Shown here: piece after piece, positions 34,463-45,164 of the stretch
How the letters are laid out: the number at the start of each line of letters is the position of its first letter
How positions within the stretch are numbered: position 1 is the stretch's first letter
Origin: Hyphomicrobiales bacterium
Lineage (GTDB): Bacteria; Pseudomonadota; Alphaproteobacteria; Rhizobiales; Rhizobiaceae
Assembly (NCBI GenBank): GCA_900468805.1
Contig: UEIF01000009.1
Span: forward strand, 124,001 to 188,000
Direction of reading: 5' to 3'
DNA length: 64,000 bases
Translations under genes and position numbers: made by a program
Notes under the pieces: generated by a model
The model's database searches: none
The model's input: only the letters and a program-made list of their open reading frames with translations
What the model was told of the DNA's origin: nothing

Positions 34463-35989
34463 ATGAAGACTTTTGTCGCATTCCTTCTCGGCACTGCGCT
34501 GGTCGCCTTGCCGACAACCTTGATGGCTCAGGAAAAGGGCGGCGTTATCAACGTCGCAACGATCGGCGAGCCGCCGACGCTTGACCCTATGTCCTCGACC
34601 GCCGATCTCGTCGGCATCGTCACGCAGCATATTTTCGAAACGCTCTACACGTTCGACAAGAAGTGGAATGTCACGCCGCTTCTGGCCGAAAGCCTGCCGG
34701 AAATCAGCGCCGACGGTAAGACCTATACGATCAAGCTGCGCACCGGCATCAAGTTTCATGATAACTCCGATATGACCTCGGAAGATGTCGTTGCCTCGCT
34801 CAACCGCTGGATCAAGATTGCCTCGCGCGGCAAGCAGGTCGCAGGCTTCATCGACTCCATCACCGCCGTCGATCCGGCGACCGTCAAGATCGCACTGAAG
34901 CAACCCTATGCGCCGTTGACCTCGCTGCTCGCCTTCAACAACTCCGCCGCCATCATCATTCCTGCTGAAAAGCAGGATGAACCGATGAAGGAATTCATCG
35001 GCACCGGTCCTTACATGCTGAAAGAGCGCAAGGCGGACCAGTACATCCAGCTCGTCCGTTTCGACGGCTATAAGTCGCGTGACGGCGAGAGCGACGGTTA
35101 TGGCGGTGCCCGCCACCAGTATCTCGATGAAATCCGCTTCGTGCCGGTTCCGGATCCGAACACGCGCGTCGAGGCCGCCGTTTCAGGTCAGTACGATTAT
35201 GTCGACTCGATCCCGGTCGAATCCTTCGACAAGCTGAAGGCATCGAGCGCTTCGCAGCCCGTCATCCTGAAGCCCTTCGGCTATCCCGTCTTCGTCTTCA
35301 ACACGAAGGAAGGCATTGCCAAGAACGTCGAGGTCCGCAAGGCAATCCGCCAGGCGCTCAGCATGGAAGACATGCTCGCCGCCGCTTTCGGCAGCACGGA
35401 TTTCTACACGCTCGACGGCGACATTTATCCCAAGCCCTACGTCTGGAATACGGATGCAGGTGTCGAGGGCAATTATAACGTCGCCGATTCAGAAGGGGCC
35501 ACCGCAGCGGCAAAGAAGGCCGGCTATAATGGTGAGCCGATCCGCATTCTCACCAGCCGCCAGTATGAATTCCACTACAAGATGGCGCAGGTCGCGGCCG
35601 AATATCTGAAGGCTGCCGGCTTCGCCGTCGATCTGCAGGTCGTCGACTGGGCGACGCTGACGCAGCGCCGCACAGATCCGAAGCTCTGGGATATCTACAT
35701 CACCCACAGCCCCTTCCTGCCGGAACCGGCACTGATCGGTTCGCTGTCTCCGAGCTCGCCCGGCTGGTGGGATACGCCGGCGCGCAAGGCCACCGTCGAT
35801 GCCTTCACTTCCGAGGTCGATCCGCAGAAGCGCATCGCACTCTGGGCCGATGTCCAGAAGGCCATGTATGACGAATTGCCCTACATGAAGATCGGCGATT
35901 TCAACGCCGTCTCGGCCAAATCGACCAAGCTTGAAGGCGTCGACCCGGCTCCGTGGCCGTATTTCTGGAACGCATCCGTCAAGAAGTAA
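34463..35989 (+). CDS. ABC importer substrate-binding protein, family 5
   Basis: 508 residues with a signal peptide of about 22 (LPTTLMA-QE); GGGAG precedes ATG 34463. SBP_bac_5 features: GEPPTLDPMSSTADLVGIV, ETLYTFDKKWNVTPLLAESL, LRTGIKFHDNSDMTSEDVV and EFIGTGPYMLKERK. Binds peptides or peptide-like compounds for import; the COG3964 amidohydrolase in the operon suggests an N-acylated or esterified small molecule. It is followed by a strong intercistronic hairpin before the permease genes. Confidence 0.9.
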   Translation: MKTFVAFLLGTALVALPTTLMAQEKGGVINVATIGEPPTLDPMSSTADLVGIVTQHIFETLYTFDKKWNVTPLLAESLPEISADGKTYTIKLRTGIKFHDNSDMTSEDVVASLNRWIKIASRGKQVAGFIDSITAVDPATVKIALKQPYAPLTSLLAFNNSAAIIIPAEKQDEPMKEFIGTGPYMLKERKADQYIQLVRFDGYKSRDGESDGYGGARHQYLDEIRFVPVPDPNTRVEAAVSGQYDYVDSIPVESFDKLKASSASQPVILKPFGYPVFVFNTKEGIAKNVEVRKAIRQALSMEDMLAAAFGSTDFYTLDGDIYPKPYVWNTDAGVEGNYNVADSEGATAAAKKAGYNGEPIRILTSRQYEFHYKMAQVAAEYLKAAGFAVDLQVVDWATLTQRRTDPKLWDIYITHSPFLPEPALIGSLSPSSPGWWDTPARKATVDAFTSEVDPQKRIALWADVQKAMYDELPYMKIGDFNAVSAKSTKLEGVDPAPWPYFWNASVKK

Positions 35990-36001
35990 CGCTCCATCGC
36001 A

Positions 36002-36034
36002 GGATGCCGGTGCGCCTGCGCCGGCATCCCTTTT
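36002..36034 (+). terminator. Intercistronic stem-loop with T-tract after the binding-protein gene
   Basis: GGATGCCGG (36002-36010) and CCGGCATCC (36021-36029) form a perfect 9-bp stem, followed by CTTTT. It lies in the 78-base gap between binding protein and permease and probably works as a partial terminator or mRNA stabiliser, giving more binding protein than permease. Confidence 0.7.
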
Positions 36035-36067
36035 CCATCGTGCCTGCCCGGCACCGGGACAGACTTC

Positions 36068-37009
36068 ATGATACGTTACATTTTCCAGCGCCTGCTCGGC
36101 ATGATCGTGGTGATGTTTCTCGTCGTCACGATCGTCTTCATCATCGTGCGCGTCACCCCCGGCGATCCGGCGGCCGTCATGCTCGGTCCGGATGCGACGT
36201 CGCAGGATATCGCCGATCTGCGCGCCAGCCTTGGCCTCGACCGATCGATCGGCGTGCAATATCTCTTTTATATCGGGCAGCTCCTGAAGGGCGATCTTGG
36301 ACAGTCGATTTTCCTCAACATGCCGGTCACCGCGGCGCTGCTCGATCGCGCCGAACCGACCTTCTTCCTGACGATCTTCTCGCTTGTTATCGCCAGCCTC
36401 ATCGCGCTGCCGATCGGTATCTATGCCGCCTACCGCCGGGGTTCCTTCATCGACCAGGCGGCAACGACGCTTGCAATGTTTGCCGCAAGCATTCCGAGCT
36501 TCTGGCTCGGCCTCATCCTCATGCAGGTGTTCGCCGTCCGCTTCGGCCTGTTCCCGGTCTCCGGATACGGCGGACCGGGCTCGACATTCCTCGACCGCAT
36601 GTATCACCTGACGCTGCCTGCCTTCGCGCTCGGCATCGTCTCCTCCGCGCTCATCCTGCGCTTCACGCGAGCCTCGATGCTCGATGTGCTGGGTGACGAT
36701 TATATCCGGACAGCTCGGGCCAAAGGCCTGATCGAACGCAGGGTGATCCTCAAGCACGCTTTGAAGAATGCACTTATCCCGATCCTGACCGTCCTTGGTC
36801 TGACCGCCGCCGTGCTGATCTCGGGCGCAGTCGTGACCGAGACCGTCTTCGGCCTTCCGGGCGTCGGCAATCTCGTGGTCTCGGCTGTTTTGCGTCGTGA
36901 CTATCCTGTTATCCAGGGAGCGCTTCTGGTGATCGCCGCGCTCTACGTCCTGATCAATTTTGTGATCGACATGCTCTACCTGCTCGTCGATCCGAGGGTG
37001 CGCTACTGA
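36068..37009 (+). CDS. ABC importer permease, DppB type
   Basis: 313 residues, about six TM segments. RYIFQRLLGMIVVMFLVVTIVFIIVRVTPGDPA is the usual DppB N-terminus; the coupling helix is GDDYIRTARAKGLIERRVI and the end is DMLYLLVDPRVRY. Partner of the next permease, with which it shares a one-base overlap (TGATG). Confidence 0.93.
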   Translation: MIRYIFQRLLGMIVVMFLVVTIVFIIVRVTPGDPAAVMLGPDATSQDIADLRASLGLDRSIGVQYLFYIGQLLKGDLGQSIFLNMPVTAALLDRAEPTFFLTIFSLVIASLIALPIGIYAAYRRGSFIDQAATTLAMFAASIPSFWLGLILMQVFAVRFGLFPVSGYGGPGSTFLDRMYHLTLPAFALGIVSSALILRFTRASMLDVLGDDYIRTARAKGLIERRVILKHALKNALIPILTVLGLTAAVLISGAVVTETVFGLPGVGNLVVSAVLRRDYPVIQGALLVIAALYVLINFVIDMLYLLVDPRVRY

Positions 37010-37878
37010 TGACGGATATCGCGATCAAGCCGGTCGAAAGCGAAGGCCGCAAATTCATCCGCCAGTTTTTAAAGCGCAAGACAGTCGTCGTTGGCTTGCT
37101 CATTCTCACAATTTTCGTGCTGCTGGCGATCTTGGCGCCATGGGTTGCACCCTATTCACCGTCGAAGCTTTCGATCATCAACCGTCTGAAGCCGCCGAGC
37201 GGGACATATTTCTTCGGCACGGACGAGTTCGGCCGGGATGTGCTGTCACGCACGATCTTCGCCGGCCGCCTGTCTCTGCTCGTGGGCGCCGCGGTCGTAG
37301 CACTTTCTGCGGCGATCGGGGTTACGCTCGGCCTGCTCGCCGGCTTCTTCAAGAATCTTGACACGCCGATCGCCCGCCTCATCGATGCTATGATGGCCTT
37401 TCCCGACATCCTGCTTGCGATCGCACTCGTTGCGGCTCTCGGTCCGTCGCTGACGACTGTGATCATCGCGCTGTCGATCGTCTATGCGCCGCGCCTGGCC
37501 CGCATCGTCCGCGCCTCGACGCTCGTTATCCGCGAACTGCCCTATGTCGAGGCGGCTCAAGCGCTCGGCATTTCGACCTTCCACATCATGACCCGGCATG
37601 TGTTGAGAAACCTGCTTTCGCCGATCCTGGTGCAGGCGACGTTCCTCTTTGCGAGCGCAATGCTTGCGGAAGCGGGCCTGTCTTTCCTCGGTCTCGGCGT
37701 CAGCCCGGAAATCCCGACCTGGGGCACGATGATTGCCGCAGGCCGGCAATATATCGGCCAGGCCGACTGGATGACGCTGTTTCCGGGTATCGCCATCATT
37801 CTCTCGGTGCTTTCGCTGCAGATGGTCGGTGACGGTCTGCGCGATATGCTCGATCCCAAACTTCGAAAGGATCTCTAA
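37009..37878 (+). CDS. ABC importer permease, DppC type
   Basis: 289 residues. FLKRKTVVVGLLILTIFVLLAILAPWVAPY, then YFFGTDEFGRDVLSRTIFAGRLSL, MMAFPDILLAIALVAALGPSL and the coupling region PYVEAAQALGISTFHIM identify a DppC permease; it ends GLRDMLDPKLRK. The amidohydrolase ATG follows its stop by one base, tying transport to catabolism. Confidence 0.93.
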   Translation: MTDIAIKPVESEGRKFIRQFLKRKTVVVGLLILTIFVLLAILAPWVAPYSPSKLSIINRLKPPSGTYFFGTDEFGRDVLSRTIFAGRLSLLVGAAVVALSAAIGVTLGLLAGFFKNLDTPIARLIDAMMAFPDILLAIALVAALGPSLTTVIIALSIVYAPRLARIVRASTLVIRELPYVEAAQALGISTFHIMTRHVLRNLLSPILVQATFLFASAMLAEAGLSFLGLGVSPEIPTWGTMIAAGRQYIGQADWMTLFPGIAIILSVLSLQMVGDGLRDMLDPKLRKDL

Positions 37879-37879
37879 A

Positions 37880-39088
37880 ATGACCGGTGAAAAAGCGGGC
37901 AAGCCGCTCCTCCTCACCAATATCAGGCCTGTCGGCTTTGGCACTGGCACGCCCGATGGCGCGATCGATATCCTGGTCGATGCCGATGGCAAGATCGCCG
38001 GCCTCGGCCCATCCCTGGCGGCGGCTGACGACGTGACACGCATCGACGGTAAGGGCGCCTTTGTCTCCCCCGGCTGGGTCGACCTGCATGTGCATATCTG
38101 GCACGGCGGCACGGACATCTCGCTGCGCCCATCCGAATGCGGCGTCGAGCGCGGTGTAACGACGCTGGTCGATGCCGGTTCTGCCGGGGAGGCCAATTTC
38201 CACGGCTTCCGTGAATATATCATCGAGCCGTCCAAGGAACGCATCAAGGCCTTCCTCAATCTCGGCTCCATCGGACTGGTGGCCTGCAACCGCGTCGCGG
38301 AACTGCGCGACATCAGGGATATCGATCTTGACCGTATTCTCGAATGTTATGCCGAAAACAGCGAGCATATCGTCGGCATCAAGGTGCGCGCCAGCCATGT
38401 GATCACCGGCTCCTGGGGTGTCACCCCCGTAAAGCTCGGCAAGAAGATCGCCAAGATCCTCAAGGTGCCGATGATGGTGCATGTCGGCGAGCCGCCGGCC
38501 CTCTACGATGAAGTGCTTGAAATCCTCGGTCCCGGCGATGTCGTCACCCACTGCTTCAATGGCAAGGCGGGCTCCAGCATCATGGAGGATGAAGACCTCT
38601 TCAATCTCGCCGAACGCTGTGCATCCGAAGGCATCCGCCTCGACATTGGCCATGGCGGCGCCTCCTTCTCCTTCAAGGTGGCGGAAGCGGCGATTGCCCG
38701 CGGTCTCCTGCCGTATTCGATTTCAACCGACCTGCATGGCCATTCGCTGAACTTCCCGGTCTGGGATCTGGCCACCACCATGTCGAAGCTTCTGTCAGTC
38801 GGCATGCCCTTCGACAAGGTGATCAACGCTGTGACCCATGCGCCGGCATCCGTCATCAAGCTGTCGATGGAAAACCGTCTGACTGTTGGTGCTACCGCCG
38901 AGTTCACTGTCTTCGATCTCGTCGATTCCGACCTTGAGGCGACAGATTCCAATGGTGACGTCTCGGTGCTGAAGAAGCTTTTCGAGCCGCGCTATGCGGT
39001 GCTGGGCAACGAGGCCTTCACTTCCAGCCGTTATGTGCCGCGCGCCCGCAAGCTCGTGCGCCACAGCCACGGTTATTCCTACCGGTAA
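37880..39088 (+). CDS. Amidohydrolase/deacetylase, COG3964 type
   Basis: 402 residues from ATG 37880. Amidohydrolase-superfamily TIM barrel with a full binuclear metal site visible: His70 and His72 (DLHVH), Lys168 (GIKVRAS, presumably carboxylated), His201 (MVHVGEPP), His224 (VTHCFNG) and Asp284 (STDLHGH). COG3964 members were long annotated as dihydroorotase; characterised ones (Atu3266, Oant2987) deacetylate acetyl-(R)-mandelate-type esters, as I recall. The real substrate here is probably an N-acyl or O-acyl compound imported by the operon's transporter. Confidence 0.88.
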   Translation: MTGEKAGKPLLLTNIRPVGFGTGTPDGAIDILVDADGKIAGLGPSLAAADDVTRIDGKGAFVSPGWVDLHVHIWHGGTDISLRPSECGVERGVTTLVDAGSAGEANFHGFREYIIEPSKERIKAFLNLGSIGLVACNRVAELRDIRDIDLDRILECYAENSEHIVGIKVRASHVITGSWGVTPVKLGKKIAKILKVPMMVHVGEPPALYDEVLEILGPGDVVTHCFNGKAGSSIMEDEDLFNLAERCASEGIRLDIGHGGASFSFKVAEAAIARGLLPYSISTDLHGHSLNFPVWDLATTMSKLLSVGMPFDKVINAVTHAPASVIKLSMENRLTVGATAEFTVFDLVDSDLEATDSNGDVSVLKKLFEPRYAVLGNEAFTSSRYVPRARKLVRHSHGYSYR

Positions 39089-39124
39089 GACCAGAACTCA
39101 AGACATAGCATGACAGGAGTTTGC

Positions 39125-39640
39125 GTGAACCAGTCTTCCGCCACCGCCGGCCCGCCCGTTACCGCAGGTCAACCCAGCACGTCGCCCTACGAGCGGCTAG
39201 CAGCGCTTGGCATCCAGCTTCCGGCTCCACCGCCGCCGATCGCCAACTTCGTCACCCATGTGCAGGAGGGCAACATGCTTTACCTGTCGGGGCAGGGGCC
39301 TCGCGAGCCTGATGGATTCATGCATGTCGGCAAGGTCGGCGCCGAGGTCGGCGTCGAAGCCGCCTACCAGCATGCAAAGCTGACCGGCATCAATCTGCTT
39401 TCCGTCATGCATCAGGCGCTCGGCGACCTTTCGCGTGTCAAGCGCGTCGTCAAGCTGCTCGGCATGGTCAATGCCGTGCCGCATTTCGTCGACCATCCTG
39501 CAGTTATCAACGGCTGCTCGGATCTCCTCATCGATGTCTTTGGTGAGGAGATCGGGCAACATGCCCGCTCTGCAGTCGGCTTCGGATCGCTGCCAGGAAA
39601 CATCACCGTCGAAATCGAGGCCATCGTCGCGCTGAGATGA
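39125..39640 (+). CDS. RidA (YjgF/YER057c) family protein
   Basis: 171 residues from GTG 39125, which has AGGAG five bases upstream; an ATG at 39110 lacks a ribosome site. The RidA fold is recognisable in YLSGQGP, GVEAAYQHAKLTGINLLSVMHQALGDLSRVKRVVKLLGMVN and the C-terminal SLPGNITVEIEAIVAL. RidA proteins deaminate reactive enamines/imines released by PLP enzymes, and the next gene is a PLP enzyme. The acidic residue and Arg of canonical RidA are not all obvious, so it may be one of the divergent Rid subfamilies. Confidence 0.87.
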   Translation: MNQSSATAGPPVTAGQPSTSPYERLAALGIQLPAPPPPIANFVTHVQEGNMLYLSGQGPREPDGFMHVGKVGAEVGVEAAYQHAKLTGINLLSVMHQALGDLSRVKRVVKLLGMVNAVPHFVDHPAVINGCSDLLIDVFGEEIGQHARSAVGFGSLPGNITVEIEAIVALR

Positions 39641-39688
39641 GGATGCGTATGATTGCTCGGGCCCAACAGATTGAAATTGGAGACACCC

Positions 39689-40885
39689 ATGTCTGAGGAC
39701 ATCCGCACATCGATCGGCCTTCGCCCGGTCATCAACGTTTCTGGCACCATGACCAGCCTCGGCGCCTCGATCGTCGTTCCCGAGGCTATCGCCGCCATGT
39801 CGTCGATCCTACCGCATTTCGTCGAGGTCAACGATTTGCAGCGCAAGGCGAGCGCCGTCATTGCGCGGCTGACCGGCGGCGAGGCGGGTTTCGTGACCGC
39901 CTCGTGCTCGGCAGGCATTTCGCTCGCCGTCGCAGGCGCCATCACTGGCAACAATTTGCTCGCCATCGAGAAGCTGCCGGATGTCGTCCCGGAAAAGAAC
40001 GAAGTTCTTGTCCAGATGGGCCACATCGTGAGCTACGGCGCGCCCGTCGATCAGGCGATCCGGCTTGCCGGGGGCAAGGCGGTGCTGGTCGGCCAGGCGA
40101 CATCCACCCACCGTTTCCATATGGAACAGGCAATTACCGAAAAGACGGCGGCCGCCGTCTATGTCGTTTCGCATCATGTCGTCGACTATGGCCTGCTGAA
40201 CCTCAAGGAATTCGTCGAGATCGCCCATGCCAAGGGCGTTCCCGTTATCGTCGATGCGGCCTCGGAATATGATCTCAAGATATTCCTGGAGCAGGGGGCC
40301 GATGTGGCGCTCTATTCCGGCCACAAGTTCCTGGGCGGCCCAACCTCGGGCATCGTCGCCGGCAAAAAGGAGCTGGTGCGCAACGCCTTCCTGCAGAACA
40401 TGGGCATCGGCCGCGGCATGAAGGTCGGCAAGGAAAGCATTTTTGGCGTCATGGCGGCGCTGGAAGCCTGGGAAAAGCGCGACAATGCCGGTATCCGCGA
40501 GCGTGAGACAAGCTATCTCAACCTCTGGAAACAGACGCTTGACGGCCGCCCCGGCGTTACCGCGCTGATAGAACCGGACCCGACCAACAACCCGCTCGAT
40601 CGCATGCGCGTGATCATCAATACCGACGAGGCCCATATTACCGCCTGGGATCTTGCCGATGCTCTCGGCCGCGGCTCTCCGCCGATCATCGTCCGCGACC
40701 ACGAAGTCGAGCATCGCTACTTCTATCTCGACCCCTGCAACCTGCATCCGGGCCAGGAAAAGATCGTCGCCAGCCGCCTGGCCGAAGAGCTCGACAAGGC
40801 GCGTGCCTCCAACGAGATCATCGCGACACCGATCGAAGATCGAAGCAAGCGTCGTTTCGAAGGCGTGCTGAAGTGGCCGGACTGA
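39689..40885 (+). CDS. SelA-like PLP-dependent aminotransferase-fold enzyme
   Basis: 398 residues; GGAG precedes ATG 39689. Fold-type I PLP enzyme: [16 protein letters not shown] near the N-terminus, Asp189 ([10 protein letters not shown]) for the pyridine nitrogen and Lys213 in [13 protein letters not shown] as Schiff-base lysine. It belongs with the L-seryl-tRNA(Sec) selenium transferase-like family (SelA, DgaE, YhfS), whose catabolic members eliminate water or ammonia from D-amino or sugar acids. Together with RidA and a deacetylase it suggests a route of deacylation, then PLP-dependent elimination, then imine hydrolysis. Confidence 0.87.
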   Translation: MSEDIRTSIGLRPVINVSGTMTSLGASIVVPEAIAAMSSILPHFVEVNDLQRKASAVIARLTGGEAGFVTASCSAGISLAVAGAITGNNLLAIEKLPDVVPEKNEVLVQMGHIVSYGAPVDQAIRLAGGKAVLVGQATSTHRFHMEQAITEKTAAAVYVVSHHVVDYGLLNLKEFVEIAHAKGVPVIVDAASEYDLKIFLEQGADVALYSGHKFLGGPTSGIVAGKKELVRNAFLQNMGIGRGMKVGKESIFGVMAALEAWEKRDNAGIRERETSYLNLWKQTLDGRPGVTALIEPDPTNNPLDRMRVIINTDEAHITAWDLADALGRGSPPIIVRDHEVEHRYFYLDPCNLHPGQEKIVASRLAEELDKARASNEIIATPIEDRSKRRFEGVLKWPD

Positions 40886-40919
40886 TCTGATATCCGGGAC
40901 GAATTTTAAGGAAGCGATC

Positions 40920-42755
<1,836 letters not shown>

Positions 42756-42756
42756 G

Positions 42757-42772
42757 GGCGGCTTTCGCCGCC
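42757..42772 (+). terminator. Stem-loop after the importer operon
   Basis: GGCGGC-TTTC-GCCGCC immediately follows the TGA of the fused ATPase gene. Short, GC-rich hairpin without a T-run; likely a terminator or 3' end stabiliser. Confidence 0.55.
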
Positions 42773-42810
42773 ACGGCATCTATGGCTGTTTCAAGAAAGC
42801 CTACGGCATT

Positions 42811-42906
42811 GGCTCGAAAATCGAAATCGATTTTCGGAAGCCCGACGCGTGGATTCAACGAGTTAGGGCGTCTTTAATAAGTGCGAATGCACGCACCACG
42901 CCCTAG
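42811..42906. repeat. Rhizobial palindromic intergenic element
   Basis: Two nested palindromes: CGAAAATCG-AAAT-CGATTTTCG (42815-42836) and TAGGGCGT (42864-42871) paired with ACGCCCTA (42898-42905) around a GTGC-GAAT-GCAC inner stem. From memory, similar mosaics with TTAG..GCG ends recur in Rhizobium genomes (RIME-like). Copy number cannot be judged from this window. Confidence 0.6.
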
Positions 42907-43100
42907 TGCCTGGTATCGTCGGCTCGAAGTTGGTCAATCGCTTCAAGCGCTTCGTCCGCCGTCCAGCCGGCGCGCAACGCCGCAGCGACCAAGCGAACCT
43001 CCGCCTCCATTTCAAGCCTCAGATAAAGTCCCTCCAGGGCCTCCTTGGCGGTGACCACGTGATCGTCGTGCGGTACAACGTGAGCATTGCGTGAGGTCAT
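42903..43100 (-). CDS. Small acidic hypothetical protein
   Basis: 65 residues from ATG 43100 (GTG 43106 also possible); GGAGAGG lies about nine bases upstream. The product is mainly helical and charged (TAKEALEGLYLRLEMEAEVRLVAAALRAGWTADEALEAIDQL). No family recognised. The stop codon TAG lies inside the terminal repeat of the adjoining palindromic element, so the element may have reset the 3' end. A GGAAC-N16-CGTA sequence about 100 bases upstream resembles a general-stress (EcfG) promoter. Confidence 0.55.
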   Translation of the reverse strand: MTSRNAHVVPHDDHVVTAKEALEGLYLRLEMEAEVRLVAAALRAGWTADEALEAIDQLRADDTRH

Positions 43101-43181
43101 AGACACATTCCTCTCCTTCCTCGAGGTGGGTTGTGCTTCTTGTTAGGGCGATAACAGGTTCGTGGTGTCCTAGAGAACGAT

Positions 43182-43206
43182 TACGCGCCTGCGTTGATTT
43201 TGTTCC
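43182..43206 (-). promoter_or_regulatory. Weak candidate EcfG-type stress promoter
   Basis: On the minus strand GGAAC (43206-43202) is followed after 16 bases by CGTA (43185-43182); the alphaproteobacterial general stress consensus is GGAAC-N16/17-CGTT. It points toward the small acidic protein gene. Confidence 0.3.
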
Positions 43207-43349
43207 ATCCTTTTTGGTGCCACCGACGCGAGCATCAAGCATTTTTGTTGCGTTCCGGTCCTGTGCCCGTGAATAACACGGCCAATGGACCATTGACGAA
43301 ATTGCGGTAGAACGACAGACCTCCACAAATCCCGGAGGCCAAGAGATAT

Positions 43350-44528
43350 ATGATGCCACATTTGCAGGAACTGATCGACTGGATTATTGCCGAGGGACTA
43401 TCGACAGATACGATCGAGACCGTTCTGCAGGGTGTGGCGGAGCGGCTGATGGACCTCGGATACCCGATCATTCGTGCGTCGATCGCTATGCCGTCGATTG
43501 ATCCCGTACAACGCGGATCTTCGGTCGCATGGTACCGATCGTCCGGCTTTTTGACGGAAGTTCAAGGACATGACGAAGCGGGTCAAGAGTTGTTCCAGCG
43601 CTCGCCTGTTGCTTATCTCCTGGCGAACGACCTCGATTACGCCCGCTGGAAATTGCCGCCCGGACCGGACGCGCCGCCGATTCCGCTGCTGACGGAGCTA
43701 GCCGAGCTTGGAGCCACCGATTACCTGATGAAACTGGCCCGATTTCCCGGGGATACTGCGCTTGCAGGTGTCAGCTTCTCCCTCGCTGTCGATCATCCCG
43801 AGGGATTTTCCGATCATCAGATTGCCGAACTGCGGCGGTTGATGCCAGCCCTCACTCTTACCTGTTGCCGGATCGCGACCACACGCGTTGCCACTGACGT
43901 GCTCGCGGTCTACACGGGTGCCGGAAGCAGCAGTCGTATCCTAGGTGGCCATATACGGCGCGGCGACGGTACCGCGATCTATGCGGCGATCCTTCTAGCT
44001 GATCTCAAGAATTTCACGTCACTCAATGAAAGGCATGCGCCCGAACGCATCGTTGCCTGGCTCAATGAACACTTCGAGGCGATCGGCGCCCCGGTCGAGC
44101 AGGAGGGCGGCGAGATCCTGAAGTTTATGGGCGACAGTCTGCTCGCCATCTTCCCTGCCGATATAGACAACCCCGCTGAGGCATGCCGCCGCGCGCTATC
44201 GGCGGCTCGAACCGCCATGGACGCCAATGCTGATGTCAATCGCAGGCGAACGGAAGCGGGAGAGCCAGGGCTTCTCGTCGATATCGTCCTTCACGTCGGC
44301 GAGGTCTTTTATGGGAACGTCGGTGCGGCCCGCCGCCTCGACTTCACGGCGATCGGCAGGGCGGTCAATGAAGCGGCGCGCATGGAGAAGCTGGCCGACG
44401 AAATCGGCCACAGCCTGCTGGCATCCGCCGATTTCGTTTCGCAGACGCCAGGCCGTTTCGAGAAAGCGGGCATTTTTCCACTCAAGGGCGTCGCTCGGCC
44501 AGCCGCGATTTACGCCTGGCCAGATTGA
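43350..44528 (+). CDS. Class III adenylate/guanylate cyclase
   Basis: 392 residues; GGAGG lies upstream of ATG 43350/43353. Residues 1-205 form an N-terminal domain of unknown ligand; the cyclase domain follows with Asp218 (LADLKNFT), Lys258 and Asp262 (LKFMGDSLLAIFP), Thr333 (RLDFTAIG), Asn340 and Arg344, all consistent with an active class IIIb enzyme making cAMP. The domain layout and catalytic domain parallel the cyclase at 8143-9201. It is monocistronic, flanked by a small gene and a gene remnant. Confidence 0.92.
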   Translation: MMPHLQELIDWIIAEGLSTDTIETVLQGVAERLMDLGYPIIRASIAMPSIDPVQRGSSVAWYRSSGFLTEVQGHDEAGQELFQRSPVAYLLANDLDYARWKLPPGPDAPPIPLLTELAELGATDYLMKLARFPGDTALAGVSFSLAVDHPEGFSDHQIAELRRLMPALTLTCCRIATTRVATDVLAVYTGAGSSSRILGGHIRRGDGTAIYAAILLADLKNFTSLNERHAPERIVAWLNEHFEAIGAPVEQEGGEILKFMGDSLLAIFPADIDNPAEACRRALSAARTAMDANADVNRRRTEAGEPGLLVDIVLHVGEVFYGNVGAARRLDFTAIGRAVNEAARMEKLADEIGHSLLASADFVSQTPGRFEKAGIFPLKGVARPAAIYAWPD

Positions 44529-44599
44529 CCATTTACTCTATCGGATTCTGCGGGCTTTATCGGGCGGGAATGAACCGTCAGAAGAGCGGACGCCGTGTC

Positions 44600-44760
44600 A
44601 TCTGCGCCACCTCGCAGACGTATGTGGCCGCGCATAATACGAGCTTTGCGTAGTGCCCGAACAAGGCCTCGGCATTGTGGAAGTAGATCTTCTCCGTGTC
44701 TTCCTTGGGAAGACCGAGAGCTGCTGAGAGCCCTGAAGGTCTGAGAATGCTTCAGGGCGT
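44600..44760 (-). pseudogene. C-terminal remnant of an amidohydrolase (Amidohydro_2) gene
   Basis: On the minus strand from about 44735 one frame reads SGLSAALGLPKEDTEKIYFH, then NAEALFG. The GLP-x-KI-x-NA-x-LFG ending is typical of amidohydrolase family 2 (PF04909) proteins. A stop interrupts this frame upstream, and a neighbouring frame contributes SCEYSRHALKHSQTFRAL, suggesting a frameshift. The rest of the roughly 300-residue gene is absent. Confidence 0.5.
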
Positions 44761-44846
44761 GGCGCGAGTATTCGCAGGAGCTGCGTATGGAGGATCCTTG
44801 ACTTCCTGCGAAAAGACTGAGGCCGCAGCTTGGGCCCGTCTGCAAT

Positions 44847-45164
44847 CTATGGAATGTCTCTCGACTCCAGCTCCGGGCAGCTTGCCTCGTTTCCAAAGGT
44901 GATCTCCTTGCGATCTCCGTTAAGCGTCAGCCCCCTGAAGGTTAGCAGGTTCTCGTCGCGATAGACGATCTCGCTTCGATAAATCCCGGCGCGTATCGCT
45001 CTGTTCCTGGCACGACTGACGTTGCACTGCCCGATTGGAGGCGAAACATGCCAGTTGGAAGTGCCTTGCGCGTCGGTTTGCCAGCCTTCGGCTGAAGCAA
45101 GCGTCGAACCAACAAGCAGCGCGAATGCTGAAAGTACAAACATGGACGACAATCGAGATTTCAC
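44847..45164 (-). CDS. Small secreted hypothetical protein
   Basis: 105 residues from GTG 45164 (GGAG eight bases upstream; ATG 45143 is a shorter choice). Signal peptide about 1-25 (FVLSAFALLVGSTLASA-EG). The mature part has two cysteines (GQCNVSRARN and ASCPELES) that could form one periplasmic disulfide. No family recognised. It stands alone between a gene remnant and a region without genes. Confidence 0.6.
   Translation of the reverse strand: MKSRLSSMFVLSAFALLVGSTLASAEGWQTDAQGTSNWHVSPPIGQCNVSRARNRAIRAGIYRSEIVYRDENLLTFRGLTLNGDRKEITFGNEASCPELESRDIP

Noticed and set aside
42906..43094. Rightward 62-codon frame opposite the small acidic gene
   Set aside because: No ribosome site, and it starts within the palindromic repeat; the leftward frame has a good ribosome site and more natural composition.
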